Source of the DNA: Streptomyces diacarni
Lineage (GTDB): Bacteria; Actinomycetota; Actinomycetes; Streptomycetales; Streptomycetaceae
NCBI RefSeq assembly: GCF_003323715.1
Contig: NZ_QOIN01000071.1
Span: forward strand, 1-64,000
Reading direction: 5' to 3'
Length of the DNA: 64,000 nt
This document shows positions 50,564 to 58,742 of the stretch, in pieces. Every line of letters starts with the position of its first letter. Position 1 is the stretch's first letter. A program made the translations under genes and the position numbers. Under the pieces are notes generated by a model. That model worked only from the letters and a program-made list of their open reading frames with translations. It made no database searches and was not told where the DNA came from.

Positions 50564-51700
50564 GTGACGCACGTTCCAGGACGACCCCCCGCAGCAGGAC
50601 CGCCCGACCGCCCCGGCGCCCCGCCCGGACTCCCGAGCGATCCGTCCGGGCGCACGGGCGATCCGTCCGGGCGCACGGGCGGGGGCGACGACGGCCGCCC
50701 GTACGCCGCGCTCGTCCTCGCGGGCGGCGGGGCGAGCCGGCTGGGGGGTGCGGACAAACCCGCTGTCACGGTGGGCGGCAGGACGCTCCTCGACCGGGTT
50801 CTGGCGGCGTGCGCCGACGCGGCGGCCACGGTCGTGGTGGGGCCGCGGCGCGCCACCTACCGCCCGGTCGACTGGGTGCGCGAGGACCCGCCGGGCGGCG
50901 GGCCGCTCGCCGCCCTGGACGCGGGTGTGCGCGCGCTGCACGCGAAGCCCGGTGTCCCCGTGCTCGTCGTCTCGGCCGACCTGCCCTTCCTGACCCGCGA
51001 GACGGTGCACACGCTGGTGGCGCTGGACGGCGGAGCCGAGGCCGCCGTCGCGCACGACGGGCGGGACCAACCGCTTACCGCGGCGTACCGTTTGGAGCCG
51101 CTGCGGCGTGAACTGGCGCTCCTGCGCACCGAGTACGGTCATCTGTCGGGCCTGCCGTTGCGTCTCGTACTGGAGGGGCTGAGGCTGCGCCGTGTGAGCA
51201 CCTCGTCCGCGCCCTGGGTCGCCGCCGCCGCGCTGGACTGCGACACCTGGGACGACATCGCCACAGCACGGGCCCGGATCAGGGAGCATGACACCGTGCT
51301 GGATGAATGGATGGGTGCAGTCAAGGCGGAACTGGGCATCGACATCGACGTGGACACCTCCGCGCTGCTCGACCTCGCCCGGGACGCCGCGCACGGTGTC
51401 GCGCGTCCGGCCGCGCCGCTCACCACTTTCCTGGTGGGCTACGCGTCGGCGCGCGCCGACGGTTCGCCCGAGGACGTCGCCCGGGCGGCGGCCCGCGCGG
51501 CGCAACTGGCCAGGCGCTGGGCCGACGAGGCCGTCGACTCACCGACAGGTGCCTCGACAGGCGCCTCGACAGGCGCACCGACAAGCGCACCGACAAGCGC
51601 ACCGACAAGCGGTGACGCGACAGACGCCGACGCGGCGAGCGACCGCACGGCGACCGACGACACAGCGGCCGGCAACGCGGAAAACGCAGACGAACGATGA
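50564..51700 (+). CDS. MobA-like nucleotidyltransferase fused to a DUF6457 domain
   Basis: A 378-residue fusion. Residues about 45-235 are a MobA-like NTP transferase: ALVLAGGGASRLGGADKPAV is the nucleotide-binding signature, followed by PVLVVSADLPFL and GRDQPLTAAYRLEPL. MobA attaches GMP to molybdopterin. Residues about 245-315 are the DUF6457 unit (LDEWMGAVKAELGIDI, LLDLARDAAHGVARPAAPLT), a small actinobacterial domain. A Thr/Gly/Pro/Ser/Ala tail coded by 12-bp repeats (51540-51613) follows. It overlaps moeA by 4 bp, supporting a role in molybdenum cofactor synthesis. The GTG start has no good ribosome-binding site and reads on from the bkd operon. Confidence 0.88.
   Translation: MTHVPGRPPAAGPPDRPGAPPGLPSDPSGRTGDPSGRTGGGDDGRPYAALVLAGGGASRLGGADKPAVTVGGRTLLDRVLAACADAAATVVVGPRRATYRPVDWVREDPPGGGPLAALDAGVRALHAKPGVPVLVVSADLPFLTRETVHTLVALDGGAEAAVAHDGRDQPLTAAYRLEPLRRELALLRTEYGHLSGLPLRLVLEGLRLRRVSTSSAPWVAAAALDCDTWDDIATARARIREHDTVLDEWMGAVKAELGIDIDVDTSALLDLARDAAHGVARPAAPLTTFLVGYASARADGSPEDVARAAARAAQLARRWADEAVDSPTGASTGASTGAPTSAPTSAPTSGDATDADAASDRTATDDTAAGNAENADER
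51540..51613 (+). repeat. 12-bp tandem repeats in the MobA-like gene
   Basis: Six 12-base units of the CGACAGGCGCCT/CGACAAGCGCAC type code for repeated TGAS and TSAP tetrapeptides. In-frame gain or loss of units would change only the tail length. Confidence 0.85.
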
Positions 51701-53316
51701 GCGGAGCCGACGAACTCGACGAGGCCATCGCGCTGGCCAACAGCGGTCGGACCCGTCCGGACCCGCCCCCCGCGCCGCGCCTCAAGCGCATCCGGCGTAT
51801 CCAGTGGAGCGAGCACGGCGAGGACGCCATGGAGCCCGTGGGCCCGGCAGGGCAGGCCGAGGACGGTCAGGGCCGCTCCGCACAGGAGGGCCACACCGGC
51901 CGCGGTGAGCACGCGGACGGTGCCTCACGCCCGGCTCCGCAGCACCCGGTGGACGCTTCCGGAGCCTCCGGGGAGACCGAGCGGCCGGGCGACGGAGAGG
52001 GGCGCAAGGGACACGCAGCGCACGAGACGGCACCCTCCTGGTCCGATGCGGTCGGTCTGGCGGCCTCCGCGGCCGCACCGCCACCGCCGACCTCGCTCGG
52101 CCTGAATCGGGCGCTGGGCCACACCCTGGCCGCACCGGTGCGGGCCCTCACGGACCTGCCGCCGTTCGACACCTCGGCGATGGACGGCTGGGCCGTCTCA
52201 GGCCCTGGGCCGTGGGAGCTCGCCCGTACGGACGACGGCGAGGAGCGCCCCGGGATCCTGGCGGGCGACCGTTTCGACCCGCCGCGCTTGGCCGACGGGG
52301 AGGCTGTTCGCATCGCGACCGGTGCGCGTGTCCCGGCAGGTACGAGCGCCGTGCTGCGCTGGGAGGCGGCCGAGCGGACCGGCGCGGCGCGGCTGCGTAC
52401 CGCGACACCACCGCAGCCCGGAGCCGACATCCGCCCGCGCGGTCAGGAGTGCCGTACGGGGGACGCGCTGCTGGGCGCCGGTTCGCCCGTCACCCCCGCC
52501 GTGCTCGGGCTGGCGGCGGCCGCCGGGTACGACGAGTTGGAGGTCGTCGCGCGCCCGCGCGCCGAGGTGCTGGTACTGGGCGACGAACTGCTGCACAGAG
52601 GCCTGCCGCACGACGGCCGGATCCGGGACGCGCTCGGTCCGATGGTCGAGCCGTGGCTGACGGCGCTGGGTGCCGACGTGACGGCCACCCGGCTGCTGGG
52701 GGACGACGCCGAGGCCCTCTACGAGGCGGTGTCGGGGACGACGGCCGACGTGCTGGTCACGACCGGCGGTACGGCCGCTGGGCCCGTCGACCACCTGCAG
52801 CCGACGCTGCGCCGGGTGGGCGCCCGGCTGCTCGTGCACGGGGTGCGCGTGCGGCCGGGGCATCCGATGCTGCTGGCCGTGCTCGATCCCGACGACCCCG
52901 ACGACGGGGCGGGGGCGACGCCGGGCGCACGGACGCGGGCCGGTGCCGCCGGAGCGGAGACGGGAGCGCGAGCGGGAGCGCGCCCCCGGTATCTGGTCGG
53001 TCTGCCGGGCAACCCGCTGGCCGCGCTGTCCGGCCTTGTGACGCTGGCCGGGCCACTGCTGCGGGCCCTCGCGGGACGGGCGGAACCGAAGCCGCGCACC
53101 GCGACGCTGGGCGCCGAGGTGCCGGGCCATCCGCGCGACACCCGTCTCGTGCCGGTACGGCGCGAGGGTTCCGGTGTCCGCTCGCGCGTGCGCCCGCTGC
53201 GCTACGCGGGCCCCGCGATGCTGCGCGGGGTCGCCTCCTGTGACGCGCTGGCCGTCGTGCCGCCCGGTGGCGCGGCGCCGGGGGAGGACGTGACGGTATT
53301 GGAGCTCCCGTGGTGA
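51697..53316 (+). CDS. moeA: Molybdopterin molybdenumtransferase MoeA with an extended N-terminus
   Basis: A 539-residue MoeA, which inserts molybdate into adenylated molybdopterin. The core starts near residue 112 (WSDAVGLAASAAAPPPPTS) with the signatures LTDLPPFDTSAMDGWAV, EAVRIATGARVPAG and the MoaB/Mog-like domain LVLGDELLHRG and DVLVTTGGTAAGPVDHLQP. The C-terminal domain has YLVGLPGNPLAALSGLVTL and ASCDALAVVPPGG. The first ~110 residues are charged and low-complexity after a short conserved-looking helix (ADELDEAIALANSG); ordinary MoeA is ~400 residues. It is coupled to the MobA-like gene upstream and overlaps the channel gene downstream. Confidence 0.93.
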   Translation: MSGADELDEAIALANSGRTRPDPPPAPRLKRIRRIQWSEHGEDAMEPVGPAGQAEDGQGRSAQEGHTGRGEHADGASRPAPQHPVDASGASGETERPGDGEGRKGHAAHETAPSWSDAVGLAASAAAPPPPTSLGLNRALGHTLAAPVRALTDLPPFDTSAMDGWAVSGPGPWELARTDDGEERPGILAGDRFDPPRLADGEAVRIATGARVPAGTSAVLRWEAAERTGAARLRTATPPQPGADIRPRGQECRTGDALLGAGSPVTPAVLGLAAAAGYDELEVVARPRAEVLVLGDELLHRGLPHDGRIRDALGPMVEPWLTALGADVTATRLLGDDAEALYEAVSGTTADVLVTTGGTAAGPVDHLQPTLRRVGARLLVHGVRVRPGHPMLLAVLDPDDPDDGAGATPGARTRAGAAGAETGARAGARPRYLVGLPGNPLAALSGLVTLAGPLLRALAGRAEPKPRTATLGAEVPGHPRDTRLVPVRREGSGVRSRVRPLRYAGPAMLRGVASCDALAVVPPGGAAPGEDVTVLELPW

Positions 53317-54395
53317 GACGGCTGAGCAGCTCACGCGAGGACGGCGACACCGAGCGGCAGGGTTCGGTGCTGCTGCCGCGCCTTTCCGTCTCACCCTTGC
53401 GGCAGGTCATGCGGCGGCTGCTGGCGGCGCTCCTGGTCCTGTGGGTGACGGTGCTGCTGGTGTACGTGGACCGGGACGGCTACGTGGACGACGTCGACGA
53501 CCACATGACGTTCCTGGACTGCCTGTACTACACGACCGTCACGCTCTCGACGACCGGTTACGGTGACATCGCCCCGGGCTCGGACAGTGCGCGCCTGGTC
53601 AACACTCTCGTCATCACGCCGTTGCGCGTGATCTTCCTGATCATTCTCATCGGCACCACGCTCGAGGCGCTGACGGACCGCACCCGTCAGCAGTGGCGCC
53701 TGAACCGCTGGAGGTCCGCGTTGCGCGACCACACCGTCGTCGTCGGGTTCGGCACCAAGGGCCGCTCGGCCATCCAGACCCTGCTGTCCACGGGGCTGGG
53801 GCGCGACCAGGTCGTCGTCATCGACGCCTACCCGCAGTCGGTCAAGGCGGCCAACGCGGAGGGCTTCGCGGGTGTGGAGGGTGACGCCACCCGCAGCCAG
53901 GTGCTCGTCCGTGCCGAGGTGCAGCGGGCGCGGCAGATCGTGATCGCACCGCAGCGGGACGACACCTCGGTGCTGGTCACACTGACGGCGCGGCAGCTCA
54001 ACCCGCGCATCAAGATCGTCGCGGCGGTGCGGGAGGAGGAGAACGCGCCGCTGCTGCGGCAGTCGGGCGCCGACCAGGTCATCACGAGCGCCAGCGCGGC
54101 GGGCCGGCTCCTCGGTCTGGCCATGCTCAGCCCGAACGCCAGCTCGGTCCTGGAGGACCTCATCCAGCGGGGCACCGGACTCGACCTCAAGGAGCGCCCC
54201 GTCACCAAGGCGGAGGCGGGCCGCTCCCCGCGCGAGTGCGACGACCTGGTCGTCTCCGTCGTCCGCGGCCACCGGATACTCGCCTACGACGATCCGGAGG
54301 CCGCCAGCCTGGCGCTGACCGACCGGCTGGTCGTCATCCACCGGGCGTCACGAGCCCTCCCCCAACCGGACGAGCGCAGGGGCGAGCCGAGGTGA
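53313..54395 (+). CDS. Two-helix potassium channel with RCK (TrkA-N) domain
   Basis: A 360-residue protein. The first helix is MRRLLAALLVLWVTVLLVYV. The pore region CLYYTTVTLSTTGYGDIAPG contains the K+-filter TGYGD. The second helix is PLRVIFLIILIGTTLEAL. The C-terminal cytoplasmic part is a Rossmann RCK domain (DHTVVVGFGTKGRSAIQTLL, GDATRSQVLVRAEVQRARQI) with a following TrkA-C-like half. It should form a tetrameric channel gated by nucleotide or ions. The GTG at 53313 overlaps the moeA stop in a GTGA and has GGAG eight bases upstream; a GTG at 53310 is possible. Confidence 0.9.
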   Translation: MRRLSSSREDGDTERQGSVLLPRLSVSPLRQVMRRLLAALLVLWVTVLLVYVDRDGYVDDVDDHMTFLDCLYYTTVTLSTTGYGDIAPGSDSARLVNTLVITPLRVIFLIILIGTTLEALTDRTRQQWRLNRWRSALRDHTVVVGFGTKGRSAIQTLLSTGLGRDQVVVIDAYPQSVKAANAEGFAGVEGDATRSQVLVRAEVQRARQIVIAPQRDDTSVLVTLTARQLNPRIKIVAAVREEENAPLLRQSGADQVITSASAAGRLLGLAMLSPNASSVLEDLIQRGTGLDLKERPVTKAEAGRSPRECDDLVVSVVRGHRILAYDDPEAASLALTDRLVVIHRASRALPQPDERRGEPR

Positions 54396-54494
54396 CCGGC
54401 ACGGCGGTGAGCCCCCGTCGCCGCCCTCACCCCTTCAGGTGACTGTGGTGCGCCCGGCGGTCCGCGCCGTGGCGTCAGGCGTGACGATGACGCG

Positions 54495-54731
54495 ATGGAT
54501 CCGCCGCCCACCTGCCCCAACTGCCCCGAACGCCTGCTGTGGAAGGACACCCGCGAGACGGGGCCCGGCAAGGAGGACTCCTGGTTCTGGTTCTGCGCCG
54601 GATGCCGGCAGGCGTACGTACCGACCCCCGACCAGAAGCTGCGCTTCACCTACGCGGGAGGCTGCCACCGGAAGCCCGGAGGGGCGGCCCGCGCGTGCGC
54701 CGGGGGCCGGCCCGCACGCCCGTGGGACTGA
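54495..54731 (+). CDS. Small zinc-ribbon-like hypothetical protein
   Basis: A 78-residue putative protein. TCPNCPERLLWKDTR and WFWFCAGCRQAYVPT give two CxxC pairs about 25 residues apart, with Trp/Phe between, like a zinc ribbon. A -10-like GACGAT ends six bases before the ATG at 54495, so leaderless expression is possible. The C-terminal third is Arg/Ala/Gly-rich and may be poorly conserved. It is supported only by motif, length and promoter geometry. Confidence 0.5.
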   Translation: MDPPPTCPNCPERLLWKDTRETGPGKEDSWFWFCAGCRQAYVPTPDQKLRFTYAGGCHRKPGGAARACAGGRPARPWD

Positions 54732-54778
54732 CTCGACCGGCCACGGGCCTGACCCGCGCGGGCTCGTGCGCCGCCCGG

Positions 54779-54784
54779 TAGCGT
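54779..54784 (+). promoter_or_regulatory. Leaderless-type -10 box of the quinone oxidoreductase gene
   Basis: TAGCGT ends six bases before the ATG at 54791. Confidence 0.55.
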
Positions 54785-54790
54785 CGGCGT

Positions 54791-55771
54791 ATGCATGCGA
54801 TCACGATTCCCGAACCCGGCGGCCCCGAGGCGCTGGTCTGGGCCGAGGTCCCGGACCCGGAACCCGGCGAGGGCGAGGTCCTCGTCGACGTGGTGGCCGG
54901 CGCCGTCAACCGCGCCGACGTCCTCCAGCGGCAGGGCTTCTACGATCCGCCGCCCGGCGCGAGCCCGTACCCGGGCCTGGAGTGCGCCGGCCGGATCTCC
55001 GCTCTCGGACCCGGCGTGTCCGGCTGGTCGGTCGGCGACGAGGTGTGCGCGCTGCTCGGCGGCGGCGGTTACGCGGAGAAGGTCGCGGTGCCCAGCGGTC
55101 AGCTGCTGCCCGTCCCCGCGGGCGTGGAGGTGGCGACGACGGCCGGGCTGCCGGAGGTGGCCTGCACCGTCTGGTCGAACGTGTTCATGGTGGCTCACCT
55201 GCGTCCCGGCGAGACCCTGCTGGTGCACGGCGGATCCAGCGGCATCGGCACCATGGCCATCCAGCTCGCCAAGGCGGTGGGGGCCCGGGTGGCGGTGACA
55301 GCGGGCACGGCCGCCAAGCTGGAACGATGTGCCGAGCTGGGCGCCGACATCCTGATCAACTACCGCGAGCAGGACTTCGTGGAGGAGCTGCGCGCCGCGA
55401 CCGACGGGACGGGCGCCGACGTCATCCTCGACAACATGGGCGCCAAGTACCTGGAACGGAACGTCAAGGCGCTCGCGGTCAACGGCCGACTGGCCGTCAT
55501 CGGTATGCAGGGCGGTGCGAAGGGAGAGCTGAACCTGGGCGCCCTACTGGCCAAGCGCGGCGCCGTGACGGCTACCTCGCTGCGCGCCCGGCCCCCGGAG
55601 GAGAAGGCCGCCATCGTCGCCGCCGTGCGCGAGCACGTGTGGCCGCTGATCGAGGACGGCCGCGTACGTCCCGTCGTCGACAGCAGCTTCCCGATGTCCG
55701 ACGCGGCCGGCGCGCACCGGACCCTGGACGAGAGCACCCACATCGGCAAGCTCCTGCTGACGACGGAGTGA
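54791..55771 (+). CDS. NAD(P)H:quinone oxidoreductase, zinc-free MDR (PIG3) type
   Basis: A 326-residue medium-chain reductase. The N-terminal GroES-like domain has AGAVNRADVLQRQGFYDPPP and GLECAGRISALGPGVSGW. The Rossmann domain has LLVHGGSSGIGTMAIQLAK for NADPH binding, and the region INYREQDF, DVILDNMGAKYL is typical of PIG3/TP53I3-like members. No zinc-ligand cysteines of alcohol dehydrogenases are present. It would reduce quinones by one or two electrons for redox protection. It is monocistronic, with a hairpin terminator at 55805-55834. Confidence 0.92.
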   Translation: MHAITIPEPGGPEALVWAEVPDPEPGEGEVLVDVVAGAVNRADVLQRQGFYDPPPGASPYPGLECAGRISALGPGVSGWSVGDEVCALLGGGGYAEKVAVPSGQLLPVPAGVEVATTAGLPEVACTVWSNVFMVAHLRPGETLLVHGGSSGIGTMAIQLAKAVGARVAVTAGTAAKLERCAELGADILINYREQDFVEELRAATDGTGADVILDNMGAKYLERNVKALAVNGRLAVIGMQGGAKGELNLGALLAKRGAVTATSLRARPPEEKAAIVAAVREHVWPLIEDGRVRPVVDSSFPMSDAAGAHRTLDESTHIGKLLLTTE

Positions 55772-55804
55772 CCCCGCATACGGAGTGACCCGGCGTGCCG
55801 GGAG

Positions 55805-55834
55805 GGGGGCCTGCCGCGCGGACGGCGGGCCCCC
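55805..55834. terminator. Terminator after the quinone oxidoreductase gene
   Basis: A 12-bp GC stem (55805-55816 with 55823-55834) with one G-T pair and a 6-base loop, followed by TTCC. Confidence 0.8.
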
Positions 55835-55840
55835 TTCCGG

Positions 55841-55894
55841 CCGTCCGGACCGCATCGTCTCCACCGTCCGGACCGCGACATCTCGGCCGTCCGG
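55841..55894. repeat. CCGTCCGG three times at exact 23-bp spacing
   Basis: CCGTCCGG starts at 55841, 55864 and 55887; the first two are followed by ACCGC and the third by GCC. The array lies about 100 bases upstream of the surface-protein start, in a region that otherwise shows nothing recognisable. Confidence 0.65.
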
Positions 55895-55996
55895 GCCTGA
55901 TCCTCACTGACATCGGCTTGCCCGAAATGCCGTATTAGTCCCTTTATGTGACGCTGGACTGGTCTGCGGACCATCCAGGTCGGAAGGGTCACGGTC

Positions 55997-57187
55997 GTGG
56001 GGCACTCTCAGCGGAACAGGGCACTCACCCTGTTGACCTGCTTTTTTCTTGCCCTGCCCGCGCCTGCCGCCCTCGCGGAGGACAGCGCGGGACCCGGTGT
56101 CTCCGGTCCGCCCGGCACCACGTCGCCCGGCGGATCTCCGCGAAACGTCACCCTCAGCGCGTCCCCTGGCGTGCTGACCACAAGCCCGACGTCCGACAGC
56201 GCGCCTCCCGCCGTCGGAGCAGAGCTCGCCCCCTTCGTCACCGCCCGCCCCACACAGCCGGCACTGCCGTCCCGCGCGCAGGCCCAAGCGGCGGGCTTGC
56301 ACGCCAGGCAGCTGAGCGCGACGGCGCAAGGGACAGCAGAAACGGAGGCGGCGGCCGAGATCGCGAAGGCGGTGGCCGACGTCAGGGCCGCAGTGGAAGC
56401 GGCAACGGAGGCGAGGGAAACGACTCACCTCTCGGGCGCCCCTTCTCACGACCGCGATGGCGCGGAGGGCACCCGTGAATCCGGTCCGGGAGGAGGCCCG
56501 GAATCCCCTCGACCGAGGGACTTCGGACAGCCCCTGGAGCAACCCGGCGAAGACGGCCACGGTGACAGCGGCCGACCGCTTCCGCACCGCTCCCACGGAG
56601 CCCCGCACGACGACGACGCTCAGCACGGAAAACCACAGCGGCAGCCGGTGCAGCCTCCCGGCCCCCCGGACGAGGAGCAGCGGCCACAGCCCCACCAGGA
56701 CAACAAGAAGCAGCAGGAACGACAGGATCAGCGCCGACAGCACCAGCGCGACGAACGGCACGAGGCCAAGGAACGCGAACAGCAGCGCAAACGTGAACAG
56801 GACCGGGAGCGCGAACAGGACGAGAAGCGGGACCGGGAGCGGGGACAGCAGCACAAACCCAAGCGGGAACAGAAGCGTGAGCACGAACGGCGGCAGGAGC
56901 CGCACGGGCGCAAGGGCAACGGCGAGGCTCCCGACCGGCCCGGCCGCCCGGAGGACCGGCCGTCCTCGTCCGGCAATCGCACCGCACCGCACCGCTCCGA
57001 CGAGGCGATCGGGAAGCACGACCTGTACGCCTCCGAGGGGCCCGTCCCCGAGCGGACCGACGCGCGCGGCAACCGCGTCGCCGCTCAACCGTCCGGGCAG
57101 GTGCTGCCCGTCCTGCCGCTCGGCGCGGGGATGGCACTGATGGGGCTGGGGCTCGCCTTTCTGGCCCTGCGGTTGCGGCGCGGGTGA
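55997..57187 (+). CDS. Surface protein with highly charged repeat region and C-terminal anchor
   Basis: A 396-residue protein. The N-terminus is a Sec signal peptide (RNRALTLLTCFFLALPAPAALA). Residues about 40-150 are Pro/Ala/Thr-rich with a short helix (AEIAKAVADVRAAVEAATEA). Residues about 225-310 are extremely charged, rich in Gln, Arg, Glu, Lys, Asp and His (QRKREQDREREQDEKRDRER), likely a single extended helix or disordered rod. The C-terminus is LPLGAGMALMGLGLAFLALR plus LRRG, a helix followed by basic residues, which would anchor it in the membrane after export. No sortase LPxTG is present. The GTG at 55997 follows GGAAGGG. Not recognised beyond this layout. Confidence 0.8.
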   Translation: MGHSQRNRALTLLTCFFLALPAPAALAEDSAGPGVSGPPGTTSPGGSPRNVTLSASPGVLTTSPTSDSAPPAVGAELAPFVTARPTQPALPSRAQAQAAGLHARQLSATAQGTAETEAAAEIAKAVADVRAAVEAATEARETTHLSGAPSHDRDGAEGTRESGPGGGPESPRPRDFGQPLEQPGEDGHGDSGRPLPHRSHGAPHDDDAQHGKPQRQPVQPPGPPDEEQRPQPHQDNKKQQERQDQRRQHQRDERHEAKEREQQRKREQDREREQDEKRDRERGQQHKPKREQKREHERRQEPHGRKGNGEAPDRPGRPEDRPSSSGNRTAPHRSDEAIGKHDLYASEGPVPERTDARGNRVAAQPSGQVLPVLPLGAGMALMGLGLAFLALRLRRG

Positions 57188-57223
57188 CCCCTCCCTCGCT
57201 CGGCGCCGGACCCAGGGCACATG

Positions 57224-57229
57224 CAGAAT
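57224..57229 (+). promoter_or_regulatory. Leaderless-type -10 box of the proteasome activator gene
   Basis: CAGAAT ends six bases before the ATG at 57236. GGGGG between them could also act as a ribosome-binding site. Confidence 0.45.
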
Positions 57230-57235
57230 GGGGGC

Positions 57236-57799
57236 ATGACGCAGCCGAGCAACGAACAGTCGCAGGAGAGCCCCCAGGTCCTGGTCGTGGGCCCGGACGG
57301 AATGGCTCTGGCGGGTACCGGCGCCAAGGGCGACGGTGAGGGCGATGAGCAGGCTGAGGTCCCCGTGACGGAAATGGTCGAGCAGCCGGCGAAGGTCATG
57401 CGGATCGGCAGCATGATCAAGCAGCTGCTGGAGGAGGTGAAGGCGGCGCCGCTGGACGAGGCCAGCCGGGCCCGCCTCAAGGAGATCCACACCAGCTCGA
57501 TCAAGGAGCTGGAGGACGGGCTCGCGCCCGAGCTGATCGAGGAGCTGGAGCGGCTCTCGCTGCCCTTCGCCGACGACTCCACTCCGACCGACGCCGAACT
57601 GCGCATCGCGCAGGCCCAGCTCGTCGGCTGGCTCGAGGGGCTCTTCCACGGCATCCAGACCGCACTGTTCGCCCAGCAGATGGCGGCGCGCTCCCAGCTG
57701 GAGCAGATGCGCAGGGCTCTGCCGGCGGGTGCCGTACCGCCGGAGGACGCCGCGCAGGCCAACGAGGAGAACCGCCGCACCGGCGGCCCCTACCTGTAG
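57236..57799 (+). CDS. bpa: Bacterial proteasome activator Bpa/PafE (DUF2587)
   Basis: A 187-residue protein of the Bpa/PafE family, an ATP-independent ring that opens the 20S proteasome. The conserved core is KVMRIGSMIKQLLEEVKAAP, LDEASRARLKEIHTSSIKEL, EDGLAPELIEELERLSLPF and AQAQLVGWLEGLFHGIQTAL. The four-helix bundle forms a dodecameric ring. The C-terminus ends GGPYL, the Hb-Tyr-x-like tail that docks on the proteasome alpha ring (usually GQYL). The ATG at 57236 matches the family start; an ATG five codons earlier is in frame. It lies far from typical pup-proteasome genes, as is usual for this gene. Confidence 0.92.
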   Translation: MTQPSNEQSQESPQVLVVGPDGMALAGTGAKGDGEGDEQAEVPVTEMVEQPAKVMRIGSMIKQLLEEVKAAPLDEASRARLKEIHTSSIKELEDGLAPELIEELERLSLPFADDSTPTDAELRIAQAQLVGWLEGLFHGIQTALFAQQMAARSQLEQMRRALPAGAVPPEDAAQANEENRRTGGPYL

Positions 57800-57807
57800 G
57801 CACCCGC

Positions 57808-57913
57808 GCCGGTACGCGCCCCGTACCGGCAGGGAAGACATCGGGCGACGACATCGGCCCGGCCTTCCCGACCGACCGAGCTGATCGAAGCGGTCGGGCC
57901 GGAGGGCCGGGCC
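57808..57913. terminator. Two hairpins between the bpa and SpoU genes
   Basis: GCCGGTACG (57808-57816) pairs with CGTACCGGC (57822-57830). A second, longer stem between about 57859-57876 and 57891-57912 has one 4-base bulge. They separate converging genes and can act on both. Confidence 0.7.
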
Positions 57914-57973
57914 GGTGTCATCCAGTGGTCCGGTCGGTGTCGCCGGCGTTCCGGGCCGGTGTCATCCAGTGGT
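57907..57973. repeat. 23-bp direct repeat across the 3' end of the SpoU gene
   Basis: The same 23 bases occur at 57907-57929 and 57951-57973 (period 44). The upstream copy, read on the minus strand, lies in the conserved C-terminal motif, and the downstream copy, in a different frame, supplies the stop codon. Confidence 0.85.
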
Positions 57974-58742
57974 ACAGCGCCATCGCGACGCTCGTGGCGA
58001 GGTTGTAGCTGGAGACCTGCGGTCGCATGGGGAGCGCGACCAGGTGGTCGGCGCGTGAGCGCAGCGCGTCGGACAGACCGTGCCGCTCCGAGCCGAAGGC
58101 GAGCATCGCGCCGACCGGCAGCGTCACGGACCGCAGATCGGTGCCCTCCGGGTCGAAGGCGAACAGCGGCAGGTCCGGCAGCTGGTTGACCTGCCGCCGT
58201 GCGACGGGCACGGCGAAGTGCAGTCCCGCGCCGGCGCGGACGGCCGCGGGATGCCAGGGGTCGGCATCTCCTGTGGTGAGCACACCTGCGGCGCCCGCAC
58301 CCGCTGCCAGCCGCACGACGGCTCCGACGTTGCCCAGGTTGCGCGGGTTGTCGAGCACGACGAGCGGCGCCCCACCACCTGGGCCCGCGCTCGCTGCCCC
58401 GTCTCCCTCCCTGCCGTTCTTCTCATTGCTCTTCTCGCCGCACCCGTCGAACGCATCGGCAGCGCTCTCCCGCAGGGCGAGCGCCGCCACACCTGTGGGG
58501 TGCGGGCGGGGCACGAGGCCGCGCAGCGTTTCAACGGACACCTCGCGCAGCAGCGCTTCCAGCGTGCCGGTCAGGTCGGGGGCGAGCTGCTCGGCCAGCG
58601 CGAGGGCGGCGCGGCGGTCCGTGGCCAGCGCGAGGGGCACCCGCGCGCCGAAGCGCAGCGCGTGCTTCAGCGCGTGGAACCCGTCCAGCAGCACGCCGTC
58701 TTCGGCGTACCGCGCCCACTGGGTCTCAGCCGGTCCTGTCAC
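57918..58742 (-). CDS. SpoU/TrmH-family RNA 2'-O-ribose methyltransferase
   Basis: A 274-residue SPOUT methyltransferase. The N-terminal part (DGVLLDGFHALKHALRFGAR) is a substrate-binding domain. The catalytic half has the three SpoU motifs: PLVVLDNPRNLGNVGAVVRL (motif 1), LAFGSERHGLSDALR (motif 2) and MRPQVSSYNLATSVAMALYH (motif 3, knot). It methylates a ribose in tRNA or rRNA using AdoMet; the target site is not clear. The GTG at 58742 overlaps the HTTM stop by 17 bases. The conserved C-terminus HWM is followed by an odd 12-residue tail created by a 3' duplication. Confidence 0.92.
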   Translation of the reverse strand: MTGPAETQWARYAEDGVLLDGFHALKHALRFGARVPLALATDRRAALALAEQLAPDLTGTLEALLREVSVETLRGLVPRPHPTGVAALALRESAADAFDGCGEKSNEKNGREGDGAASAGPGGGAPLVVLDNPRNLGNVGAVVRLAAGAGAAGVLTTGDADPWHPAAVRAGAGLHFAVPVARRQVNQLPDLPLFAFDPEGTDLRSVTLPVGAMLAFGSERHGLSDALRSRADHLVALPMRPQVSSYNLATSVAMALYHWMTPARNAGDTDRTTG

